A DNA stretch of 21,801 nucleotides from Nemertoderma westbladi (GCA_032718475.1 JAUCBJ010002942.1:65001-86801); one strand, 5' to 3'; positions 8,864 to 17,592 are shown, counted from the first letter of the stretch. Notes: generated by a model not told the origin, from the sequence alone. Program-made: numbers and translations.

Positions 8864-9389
8864 ATGATAAAATATAGGAAATTGTAGAGAATCATCTTCA
8901 CCCACTTAATGTACATTACCTAGTCATATACAATATAACACAATATTGCATTTATACGTTTATTTATTTGTGTGGAATTAATTTCCCACTATGAAATCGC
9001 CAGGGCGACATATTTTCTAACTCTATATCGCAGTGCGACGACATTATTTCTCAGTATGTCCCTACGCCATACATTTTACTATGTATTTCCAGTATGTCAC
9101 CGTATCATTATTAGGTTGTTCTAGAAAGTTTAAGTGCATAACTACAACTGATTCCCCACAAATGAATAAAATTAGATTCTCCATTGATCATAATTAGCAC
9201 ATTAAAGCTTTTACGGCCCTCGTTCTAATATTCACTCGTATATATCACTCGTGCCGTAACGCTATAATGTGCTATTTTATGAACAATGACGTATATAGTT
9301 ATTATATATACAGATATATGTTTTAATAACCACATAACCGAGACAACCTGATGCTAATTATTATTCTAAGATACTGTAGTAACTATCGC
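8864..9389. other. Non-coding; 80-bp fold-back at 9195-9274; possible PUDP 3' end
   Basis: No gene. 9195-9225 (TAGCACATTAAAGC...) and 9245-9274 are imperfect inverted repeats sharing TAGCACATTA and TTACGGC blocks with a loop of about 20 nt. On the minus strand an ATTAAA hexamer (complement of 9322-9327) lies about 63 nt after the PUDP stop and could serve as its polyadenylation signal. Confidence 0.45.
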
Positions 9390-10121
9390 TCAGATTTTAA
9401 ATGGCGGAAGACCCCACAGCTCCGGTACGAATTCATCCAGAGACTGTAGAATCTGTGCGGCCATTCCCCGACACACATCGGCACCCGTCCGGCTGTCCGG
9501 AACCCAAACGCACGGCATTCCGGCCGCTCGGGCCGCTAGGACACCGTTAGGAGCGTCCTCGAATACCAACACGGAGCTGGGATCAACCGGGGGACGAGCG
9601 AAGCGAGCCGACGCAACGAGAAAGCAATCCGGAGCGGGTTTACCTGCGACGACTTCCGGGTCGCTTCCACTGTAAACCATATGCGAGAACATTGAGAAGA
9701 GATTGGAGTGGCGGGATGACTTAAGGAGATAAAGTTCCTTAGAGGAACCGGTAGCCATTGCAATGGGAATACCGTGTTCGTACAGATGACTGACCAATCG
9801 CAATGCTCCCGGCAGGACGTCGCAATGCGGAAAAAGAAGATCTAACTTTTGTTTTTTGATGGCGGCGAATTGTTCAACCGGGACAGGGATATTCAACTGT
9901 TCCATTATTATTTGGTTGGCCTCGCTAGCTTTGCGGCCCATACAACGTTGTTTGAGGTCCCATGTATAGGACTCCGGCGGAACTCCACACTCACCTATTG
10001 CTGCCGCAATGCCCTCACTATAAAGGCGTTCCGTATCTAATAGCAACCCATCCATATCGAATATAACATGGGTAATGTTACCAAGGGAACGTTCACTACC
10101 ACCCATATTGGATGTTGCCAT
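9390..10121 (-). CDS. PUDP: Pseudouridine-5'-phosphatase-like HAD hydrolase
   Basis: A 243-residue protein of the haloacid dehalogenase superfamily, closest in layout to PUDP (HDHD1), a cytosolic Mg-dependent enzyme that dephosphorylates pseudouridine 5'-phosphate from RNA breakdown. All four HAD motifs are present: motif I 'FDMDGLLLDTE' with Asp22 (nucleophile) and Asp24 (acid/base); motif II 'MATGSS' with Thr124; motif III Lys161 in 'GKPAPD'; motif IV 'VFEDAPNG' with Glu188-Asp189. The C1 helical cap lies between motifs I and II, with 'MGRKASEANQII' and 'SRHSNLFSMFSH' typical of the family. The human protein is about 228 residues; the extra length is an N-terminal extension of about 10. The start fits a strong context (ACCATGG). 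There is no intron, and the GC content is higher than the surroundings. The fold is certain; the exact substrate is inferred from family resemblance. Confidence 0.93.
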   Translation of the reverse strand: MATSNMGGSERSLGNITHVIFDMDGLLLDTERLYSEGIAAAIGECGVPPESYTWDLKQRCMGRKASEANQIIMEQLNIPVPVEQFAAIKKQKLDLLFPHCDVLPGALRLVSHLYEHGIPIAMATGSSKELYLLKSSRHSNLFSMFSHMVYSGSDPEVVAGKPAPDCFLVASARFARPPVDPSSVLVFEDAPNGVLAARAAGMPCVWVPDSRTGADVCRGMAAQILQSLDEFVPELWGLPPFKI

Positions 10122-10396
10122 GGTGAATTGTTAGTAAAACGTGAGATTTAGTCATATACTTCTGTAACAACCGGTTCCGAATTACACAGTACAGATATGT
10201 GTTCTACAGTAGTACAGATACTGTAGGGGGGTAGATCTTCTTTTTCCGGCGTCTCTTTAGACTCAAAACCTCTGACAGGTGTGTGGGTGTATATAACTGA
10301 TAACAACTTATAACATGTTACTAACGTAGGTGGTTGTGTCTGTGTGTAACCAATAATGGTGGGGGGTTGTACAGAAACGCTCAAATCTTCACTTTC
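10122..10396 (-). promoter_or_regulatory. 5' flank of the PUDP gene (candidate promoter/5' UTR)
   Basis: This lies directly upstream of the PUDP ATG on the minus strand. A TATATA occurs at 10290-10295, about 170 nt before the ATG, and could be a TATA element. The minus-strand frame 10148-10384 has no recognisable domain and is not annotated as a gene. At 10233-10248 a 16-mer is the perfect complement of part of the PUDP coding sequence. At 10248-10260 there is a 13-bp match to the tip of the large transposon at 18631. The promoter call rests on position only. Confidence 0.3.
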
Positions 10397-10500
10397 ACTG
10401 CAGTAACGTTTTAGGTTATTGCAGTTAGGGATTAGGTTACTGCATTAAAGTTTTATGTAACTGCAGTAATGATTTATATTACTGCTTTCTGCTTTACAGA
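10397..10500 (+). repeat. 21-bp tandem repeat, about five degenerate units
   Basis: Units start at 10397, 10418, 10439, 10460 and 10481, each beginning A[C/T]TGCA or ACTGC and 21 bp long. Typical blocks are ACTGCAGTAA followed by a T-rich half ending in GTT or ATT. It lies 5' of PUDP on the far side of its presumed promoter. Confidence 0.7.
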
Positions 10501-11883
10501 ACTGTAGCTAGTATTATTAATTATTTACAGTTGTAGCTCTGTTTCAAGAATTAAAAAGGAGCAGTTTACAGTGGCGGAAATTTCTAACAAAAAAAAGCAA
10601 TACTATAACCCAAGTACACTGGTAACAGATTTACAGACCTTGTTACGTACACAAGTTGTCTCTATGCCTTTTTCTTATTTTTTAGCGCATATTTATTTTT
10701 ATTTCTTTCTAGGTACTACTGTATGTAATTCGTTTATTGTTTTGGTTAGTTTCAGCCCTTCTGTGGCCTGAGTTTCTATGTTTCTCATGGGAGTAAACTA
10801 CAAAGTGAAATATAGCAGACGAGGCGAGACATCTGTTATACCGGTAGGCTACTGTACTTCACAAGGGCCGCTAATTCGAAAAGTGTGATTTAATTTTTTA
10901 TTCTTTATTACGTTTTATATAATAATAGTCAGGTCGATTTAGGAGCAATTTTAGGTGTACCCGGAAAAAAATGTTACCAAGCCAAATTTGGTATAATTAG
11001 AAGCGCAAATTTATGCTCTTTAAGAATATCGAAAGTCCTCCGCAGCATACCTTGGGCAACATTTTTTATAGCCATTTTCTTGAACCCTATCCATAAGTAA
11101 AATCAATTCAAATTTACTTGATCTTCACTTGGAATATTTCATCGTTGCTAAGAGACAATGGAATATTTCATATTCGTATCTGTTAATTACATACATAATT
11201 GTATACATAATATAGACTGAAATTTACCGGTGTTAGCTAGTAGTTTACCCCACTCACGCCTGGTTGCTGGCGTTATATTGGTTCCAAGGAAAGCAAAGCT
11301 TGAATTTGACCTATTATTTTTATTATTACGCTCTCCAAACTTAGTAATGAGTTAGATCTGGGGTCTAGTTTTGCATGGCTGACTCATCAACTGAACATAC
11401 TGTAAGGGACATGCCTATCAAAAGACTCGACTGGCTTGTATGCACACTAGTTAGATGTGTTTAATTATTCTGAAAATATAATGGGGTATGGTAAATTCCA
11501 TATAGACATCATCTCAACATTTCACAATAAAAAATTTCGTTCTTTATTCGTCACTTTCGGGCACCGGTAGGACACTTAGCTATTATGGTAGCTAGCTAAT
11601 TTTTCAAAAAATTCAATATTAATTTTTTTAAATGCAAATATTTCATGATTAAATTATTCCTCGACATCGATGCAACATTAAATAATCAAAATATTATATT
11701 CTGGAACACTGTTGTGGTAGCTAGTAAAGATTTGTCAAAACCTAATAGGCAATTATTTTAGTAAGTTTAAATTTTAATAAGTTAGTACCGGTAGTAAGTA
11801 AGTTTTGTAAGTTTTCTAATGCAAATTTTATACTTGGAAATACATTATAAATTGATTCTATCATGTTTTCTTTCTGTTTTAGA
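10501..11883. other. Long AT-rich non-coding stretch
   Basis: No supported gene. The frame at 10571-10771 (+) has no recognisable domain. At 10730-10749 there is an exact 20-bp match to the core of the 68-bp minisatellite unit. From 11570 onward the motif GGTAGCTAGTA or its complement recurs (11586, 11715, 11931, 11948), a sign of a decayed dispersed repeat family. Confidence 0.45.
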
Positions 11884-12125
11884 AAATGTTCTACAAATTA
11901 AGTAGATATGTTTTTTTTATGGTAGCTAGTATTTTTTTACTAGCTAGTATTTATTGAAATTATAAAAAAATGTCAAAAAATTGATATTTCAGGTTTAAAC
12001 TACAACAGGATAACCAAATGTTTACAGTTTCTATACATTTTTTTTAATTACAAAAAATACTAGCTAGTAAAAAATAACACTACAGTAGCTACCATAAAAA
12101 ACATATCTACGAATTTTATAGACCA
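11884..12125. repeat. Inverted repeat with TAGCTAGTA motifs (MITE-like)
   Basis: The left arm (about 11884-11975) and right arm (about 12040-12125) are inverted copies. Both contain GTAGATATG, T-rich then ATGGTAGCTA, and TTTTTACTAGCTAGTATTT. The loop is about 65 bp. It probably marks a miniature fold-back element; its exact ends are uncertain and I see no target duplication. Confidence 0.55.
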
Positions 12126-12433
12126 TTCAACAAAACCAAAAAACCGTTAAAAAACACTATTAAAGGAATGGTGAAAAAATGGCAGGGGGTGTCGACAGGA
12201 CAAAGTATGGACCCTTTTTGCTTTACTAGTGCCCATGGATCTCTTTTTGAGGAACATTCTCACATGAATTAACTACATAAAATCTGTAGTGATGAAATAT
12301 GAAATCTTGGATACAGTCCGCACCAATGTCAAAAATGAATAATAAAAATGATTTATAATTTGAAATCTAATGGTCCATGAATGTATATTTTTCTTTTGAT
12401 ATACCAGTACAGTAGCAATATTTTATATTACAA
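12126..12433. other. Non-coding stretch
   Basis: I see nothing recognisable here. It is AT-rich, with no ORF of note. Confidence 0.4.
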
Positions 12434-12830
12434 ATGAACATGGAAGAAGTAAGTAAGAAAGCAAAATTTAATGGAAATAATATGTGTGTTATTTGTGGCA
12501 CACAATTCCAGTCTGTAGCTGATCAAGTAACTGTTACTCGTGGACTGCCTAATCTCATAACTTATAGTGAGCTGCATGGTATAGAGGATCTTCACAGACA
12601 TCTTGTTCAACAGTCTAGTACTGTACTGTACCTCCTGGCGTCGTTCTTGTTCACAAAGAATGCCGTCGCCAATTTGTTGATTCAAAACGTTTAAATAAAG
12701 AAACATCGATTGTAATACAACTGAAGCATGGCGTTCTATTATTAGTATAGAACGCCATGTACTGAAGTCTGTACATAAAAGAAAGTTACTGTTCTGTTCA
12801 GTCAGGACACTGCCATGAGATTGAACCTAA
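12434..12830 (+). pseudogene. Broken gene with a CxxC...HxxxC putative zinc-binding N-terminus
   Basis: An ATG at 12434 opens a frame with 'MCVICGTQFQ' (Cys18, Cys21) followed by 'LITYSELHGIEDLHRHL'. At 12620-12629 the pentamer ACTGT is duplicated, which shifts the frame. The frame beyond it reads 'GVVLVHKECRRQF' (His codon 12652, Cys codon 12661) and 'SKRLNKETSIVIQLK'. A C-x2-C followed some 45-60 residues later by H-x3-C-R-R is the layout of an N-terminal zinc-binding module that I recall from many uncharacterised, multi-copy invertebrate proteins. No function is known to me. A 41-bp palindromic insertion (12727-12767) disrupts it again; beyond it, in the phase expected if the insertion were absent, 'SVHKRKLL' continues. 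No catalytic domain is visible. It may be part of a mobile element. Confidence 0.5.
12727..12767. mobile_element. Tiny palindromic insertion with 7-bp duplication
   Basis: CATGGCGTTCTAT (12727-12739) and its perfect reverse complement (12747-12759) are separated by a 7-nt loop, followed by one T. ACTGAAG is present directly before (12720-12726) and after (12761-12767). The host reading frame resumes in the expected phase after 41 inserted bases (hairpin plus duplication). This looks like a miniature hairpin insertion or a template-switch scar. Confidence 0.6.
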
Positions 12831-13274
12831 TTTTTGATCACTTGTTTCCATATCTACAGTATCATTGCAAGTAATTATAAAGCAATAGGAGTAGCTTGTG
12901 ATTTTTAAGGAAGAATTTAATTTCTATTTTCTCTAAATTGATTCAAGGGTACGATTTAAATATAACAAAGATTTTTCAAAAATATGGTTTAGAAGAAATA
13001 ACAATTCTTACTAGCTATTTTTAATCAGTTTTTGACATACAGTATATTAATCTTATAGAACATATCCCGCGGCAAAAAATGTATTTATTTTTTATGGTAG
13101 GTACCGGTAGTATTTTTGGTTTAGCTATTGCTTTAAAAAAATTTACTAACTATTTCTATGATAAATTTTTGACATTAATGTTCTAGAATATATCCCACAT
13201 CAAAAAATATAATGTTTTTCTATTGTACAGTAGCTAGTATTTTAAATATATATTACGGTTCATCGTAATATAGT
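12831..13274. repeat. AT-rich stretch with an imperfect direct repeat
   Basis: No gene. 13010-13130 and 13143-13250 are imperfect direct copies sharing TTACTA[G/A]CTATTT, TTTTTGACAT, [A/T]TAGAA[C/T]ATATCCC, CAAAAAAT and TAGTATTTT. The TAGCTAGTA motif family of 11586-12125 recurs here. Confidence 0.45.
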
Positions 13275-14526
13275 GTCATTTTCTGATGACACGGACATCC
13301 CACCCCCCCCCCCCCCCCCCCCCCCCGATTTTTCTACAAATTTTTATCATATTGCTTGAAATTTGAAACACAACTAGTCCCACTCACCGTCGTTGACCCC
13401 ATGAAGCCGGAATTTTCGATTTCGCCTTTAATTTTTTTTAAAAAGCGTTTTAAAAAAGTCCCTTTTGCAAATCGCCTTCCGTATCGTGGCCAATCTTCGC
13501 ATTAGTTATAATTTTTTCATATCATTAGAAAGCTTACGTTGCAAGGATTCCAAATATGTAACAATACCTGAATTTCGTTGAGAAACAGCTGAGATATAGG
13601 CGTTCAAAGATTGCAAGAATTATCATTCGCTAGATGTCATTAATTCTATTTAATAAATACACAATGTTCTGGAACATTTTGTTTAAGTATGAATAGCTAC
13701 GCAATAGAGATATTGGATAGGAATACCGATGTTGCCCACCAACTCATAAAATAAATAACACGTTCTAGAATTCTGTGTATTTATTAAATAGAATAAACGG
13801 CCTGCAGCGAACGATAATTATTGCAATCTTTGAACGCCTATATATAGGCCCGTTTCCGCGCAGCATTTTTTTGAGCTTTTTTAAGCTTTTTTTAGTTAAA
13901 ACAATTTCTAGAAATTAAGTGCTTCAAGATGAATCTGAGAATATTCGAATGCTAAAATCTAAAATATAGAATAAAGCTCCAAAAAAAGCTTGAAAAAAAA
14001 GGTCAAAAAAAGCTAGAAAAAAAGCTGGGCGAATATCATAATTATCTAATTCTAGAACATTCTTATTACATCTTAATTTTAACTGAACGTTAGAAAAGAC
14101 ATACCAAGCTTGAAAAAAAGCTTGAAAAAAAGCTCAAAAAAAAGCTAGAAAAAAACAGCTCAAAAAAAAAAGCTCAGAACACCTCACATAAAAAAGCAGC
14201 GCAGAAACGGGCCTTATATATCAGCTGTTTCTCAACGAAATTCAGATATTGTTACATATTTCGAATCCTTGCAAGGCAAGATTTTTAAAGATATGAAAAA
14301 ATTACGACTAATGTAAAGAATGGCAATGATACAGAGGGTGGGATTTCGCAAAAGACACTTTTTTAAAACGCTTATTAAAAAAATTTAAAGGCGAAATAGA
14401 AAATTCAGGTTTCATGGGGTCAACGACGGTGAGTGGAACTAGAGGTGTTTCAAATTTCAAACAATATGATAAAGATTTGTAGATAAATCTGGGGGGGGGG
14501 GGGGGTCCGTGTCATCAGAAAATGAC
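13275..14526. mobile_element. Long-TIR non-autonomous DNA element (1.25 kb)
   Basis: 13275-13594 and 14212-14526 are inverted copies. Both outer tips read GTCATTTTCTGATGACAC; both then have a homopolymer (24 C at 13303-13326; 15 G at 14491-14505). The arms continue through shared blocks CACTCACCGTCGTTGACCCC, GCGTTTTAAAAAAGT and GAGAAACAGCTGA. The arm resumes at 13839-13885 (AGGCCCGTTTC) after a nested insertion, matching 14188-14216. The centre contains A-rich repeats of the type AAAAAAAGCT(T)G. No coding capacity is seen. No target duplication could be fixed because the right end abuts the LINE tail. Confidence 0.75.
13599..13838. mobile_element. 240-bp palindromic MITE nested in the left arm
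   Basis: Left arm 13599-13675 and right arm 13760-13838 are inverted copies starting GGCGTTCAAAGATTGCAA and sharing TATTTAATAAATACACA. The outer element's other arm has no such sequence: it reads AGCTGATATATAAGGCCCG straight through. The flanks TATA (13595-13598) and TATATATA (13839-13846) suggest insertion at a TA or TATA target, as in Tc1/mariner-type MITEs. There is no coding content. Confidence 0.7.
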
Positions 14527-16052
14527 TACTACTACTAGGATCGGCATGCTGCATTGCAGCTGCATTTTTAAGAATGCGGTGCCGGCTTGTCAACAAAATT
14601 GCACCGCCACAACTCCCTATCACCCATGACATTTGCTAGATCATCCGCATCTTCAAGGCCAGTGTCCTTTAAGATGCGTCTCAAGAAAGTCATGGGCTGT
14701 CCACCATGCTTATTCACTCCATGAGGCTGCCAAAGTACAAGATTATGCACTGGCTGGTCCTCACAGCGAAAGCAATGTCCTGCAAAGCGGAGGCGATTTT
14801 GTTCTAGTTGGGGGAACCAATGAGACACCTCCAATGTTATATAGTGTCTGATTGGAGATGTGTGCATTGTACTTGACACAATTAACCCGGCGTAGCATTC
14901 TTGTGAATGTGCCATCCAGAGATTTGGTGTCCTCAGCAGTTAGAGTCCAGCATGGACTCCCGTAGAGGAGTACTGGAACTACTGCTGCTCTAAATAATCG
15001 GACCTTAAGTTTCCGATTAATTCTCGGTGACTTCCAAATCCTGGAAAGCCTATTCAAGGCTGCCCATGCCTTTCCCTTACGCATTCGAAGGTCCTCACCT
15101 GACTTCCGGATCCATGATCCCAGGTAACAGAAGTCGTCCACATGCTCAAGCATACCATCCTTTGAGCTTATGCTCATCCGATCGGAGACTTGCTGAGGAC
15201 TTTCAAAGTTAACTGTCAAAATTTTGGTCTTTCTGGAGTTAATAAAAAGACCAACACTAGAAGCAGCATGTTCTAATGAGCTGAGGAGCCGTTGGGCTCT
15301 CTCTAATGTTTCTGAGAGTACTCCTAAGTCATCAGCAAAGTCTAGATCAGTTTGGTACTTGGCAGGATTTCCTCGACTTCTGGAGCCAGTAGGTGGAGTT
15401 ATCATCACCCCATCATCATTATGATGATCTAAGGACATGCGTAGAACATAGTCAACCACAATAATGAACAAGAATGGTGCAAGTGTGTCTCCTTGGAGGA
15501 CGCCCCATAACACTTCAAATGGTTCTGTGTCACCGTCAACAGTAGACACAAATGTTGTCGAACCATCGTATACTGATCTGATTGCTGCAATAATTTCATC
15601 AGGAATCCCATATAATGAAAGTATGCTGAACATACGTGAGCGAGAGACTGAATCAAAGGCCTTGAAGAAGTCAACAAAGATAACAGCCAGATGCCTGTCT
15701 TTCTTTTTTGATAATTCTTCAATTATCCTTCTAAGTGCCAAAATGGGCTCCATGGTCCCACGACCTTTACGGAACCCATTTTGATTTCCACGGAGCAGTC
15801 TCTCAATGGGATCCCTGATGCGATTTAATAGAATCCTATTGTATAGCTTTGTAGCAATCGAGATGAATGAGATTCCCCGAAAAGAACCATAGAGTGTTAG
15901 GTTGTCCTTCTGGGAACTGGCACCAACTTATTTGTTTTCATTTCTTGTGGGACTCTTGTTGTTCGGTACATGTCTACTATGATGGGATAGATGAGCTTTA
16001 AACACTCAGGTATTTTAAAGACCTCAGGGGGAACAGAAAATGACACTCCTGT
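14527..16052 (-). mobile_element. 5'-truncated LINE, copy 1, with (TAG)n tail
   Basis: A non-LTR retrotransposon on the minus strand. It runs from within the RT domain (5' break at about 16052) to a 3' tail of GTA/TAG trinucleotides (14527-14538). The endonuclease and first ORF are absent, as is usual for 5'-truncated copies. Two more 3' ends of the same family lie at 16815-17187 and 17188-17592, with the same tail type. The tail adjoins the right tip of the fold-back element 13275-14526. Confidence 0.85.
14568..16052 (-). pseudogene. LINE reverse transcriptase ORF, truncated and frameshifted
   Basis: Reading from 16052 downwards: 'PPEVFK', 'TTRVPQEMKTNKLVPVP', 'FRGISFISIATKLYNRILL', 'NGFRKGRGTMEPI', motif A 'FVDFFKAFD', 'GVLQGDTLAPFLF', and the catalytic 'FADD' (about 15330-15340), then 'SRKTKIL', 'YLGSWI' and 'LLYGSPCWTL'. 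These are the RT fingers, palm and thumb in order, and both catalytic aspartate motifs are intact. A frameshift near 15870-15890 separates the first blocks. A second, near 14808, is an 8-bp deletion relative to copies 2 and 3. After it 'LRFAGHCFR', 'QPVHNLVLWQPHG' and 'MGDRELWR' form the C-terminus, with the stop at 14568. The clade (RTE-, L2- or CR1-like) is not assigned. The copy cannot make a full protein. Confidence 0.85.
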
Positions 16053-16061
16053 ATATTACGG

Positions 16062-16505
16062 GACATGGTGTATAATAGTATAAATAAAAATTGAAAATTT
16101 TAATATGACATTTTCTGTATATTTTCTGATGTTCTAGAACAAATATATTTTGTTCTAGAACATTTTTAGAAAAAATCTGGATTCTATTTAAAACGCATGG
16201 AATCGTTTTAAAACGTGTAAAACTTTAAATATTTAATTTAATAAAAAGAAATTCAAAATTTGTTTCCTAACTTTTTTTTATTGACTTAAACACGTTTTGG
16301 AACGACTCCATGCGTTTTAAATAGAATCCAGATTTTCTCTAAAAAATGGTCTAGAACAAAAAATATTTGTTCTAGAACATAATTCTCTTAAAAACTGAAT
16401 AGCTAACATGTTCTGGAACAATAAATGAAGCAAAAAAGCAAAAGATGAGTCCAGAAAATGTTATATTAAAATTTTCAATGTTTTTTATACATACAGTACC
16501 ATATC
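16062..16505. mobile_element. Fold-back MITE with paired TTCTAGAA motifs
   Basis: The left arm (16062-16235) and right arm (about 16283-16505) are inverted copies sharing ATTGAAAATTTTAATAT, ACATTTTCTG, GTTCTAGAACA and AATCTGGATTCTATTTAAA plus ACGCATGGA. The right arm has an extra segment of about 60 bp (around 16383-16450). No ORF is present. TTCTAGAA occurs in pairs about 20 bp apart in the left arm (16132, 16153); the right arm has TTCTAGAA at 16370 and GTCTAGAA near 16350. It lies directly next to the 5' break of LINE copy 1. Confidence 0.7.
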
Positions 16506-16814
16506 AATGCCTTTTTAATCTAGCTGGTGTTTAAAAAATTTACTAGCTATATTTAACCCTTTGCTGCTCGAATTATTTTTACCGGTTTAAAATTTTTTTT
16601 AGGTTAGATAAACTGAAAACAGTCTAAAAGAACACATTAATGCCAAAAAATTTTTTTTTTTAATATTTGAATATTTTTAATGAATGTTGTTCAGGAACAA
16701 CAATGAGCATTAATGGTAGCAATAATAATTGGTAAAATAGTATCAGATTCATCTTCCCCACTATCATTACTATCTGTTATGACAATTGAATACACCTTCT
16801 CTTTGTTCTGGTAC

Positions 16815-17187
16815 CGAACTACTACTCCTAGGATCGGCATGCTGCATTGGAGCTGCATTTTTAAGAATGCTGTGCCGGCTTGTCAACAAAATTGCACCGC
16901 CACAACTCCCTATAACCCATGACATTTGCTAGATCATCCGCATCTTCAAAGCCAGTGTCCTTCAAGATGCGTCTCAAGAAAGTCATGGGCTGTCCACCAT
17001 GCTTATTCACTCAATGAGGCCTTCAAAACACAACATTATGCACTGGCTGGTCATCACGGCGAAAGCAACGTCCTGCAAAGCGGAGGCGGCTTTGTTCTAG
17101 TGTCAAGCTTGGGGGAACTAATGAGTGGCACCTCCAATGTTTTATAGTGTCTGGTTGGAGATGTGTGCATTGTACTTGACACAGTGA
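16815..17187 (-). mobile_element. LINE 3' end, copy 2
   Basis: This is a minus-strand copy of the same 3' end as 14527-14880: the tail (GAACTACTACTCC on the plus strand), then the C-terminal coding region with 'RLRFAGRCFRRDDQPVHN' (about 17030-17110). It keeps the 8 bp (TGTCAAGC on the plus strand) that copy 1 has lost. The 5' side ends abruptly at about 17187, where the tail of copy 3 begins. Confidence 0.8.
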
Positions 17188-17592
17188 ACTACTACTACTA
17201 CGATCGGCATGCTGCATTGCAGCTGCATTATATATGTATTACATATATATTAAGAATGCTGTGCCGGCTTGTCGATGAAATTGCGCCGCAACAACACTCT
17301 ATCACCCTTGACATTTGCTAGATCATCTGCATCTTCAAGGCCAGTATCCTTTAGGATGCGTTTCAAGAAAGTCATGGGCTGTCCACCATGCTTATTCGCC
17401 AAAGCACAAGGTTATGCACTGGCTGGTCATTACGGCGAAAGCAATGTCCTGCAAAGCGGAGGCGGTTCCGTTCAAGTGTCAAGCTAGTGGAGATTAATGG
17501 AACACCTCCAATGCTCATAGAGTTTGGTTGGAGATGTGTTCATTGTACTTGACAGAGTGAACTCTGCGCAGCATTCTTGTGAAAGTGCCTGT
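17188..17592 (-). mobile_element. LINE 3' end, copy 3
   Basis: A third minus-strand copy of the LINE 3' end. Its tail (GAACTACTACTACTAC on the plus strand) joins directly to the truncated 5' side of copy 2. It contains the same C-terminal segment, with a deletion around 17395-17405, and extends to about 17592. A 21-bp AT palindrome (17229-17249) is inserted in its 3' UTR compared with the other two copies. Confidence 0.8.

Noticed and set aside
10571-10771. 66-codon plus-strand open frame upstream of PUDP
   Set aside because: It has no recognised motif; its tail is hydrophobic but the frame overlaps the 20-bp minisatellite core and looks accidental.
12428-12706. 92-codon minus-strand open frame
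   Set aside because: It is antisense to the zinc-binding gene relic on the plus strand and has no motif of its own.
15027-15784. Plus-strand open frames across the LINE RT
   Set aside because: They are shadows of the minus-strand RT frame, whose catalytic motifs are in order.
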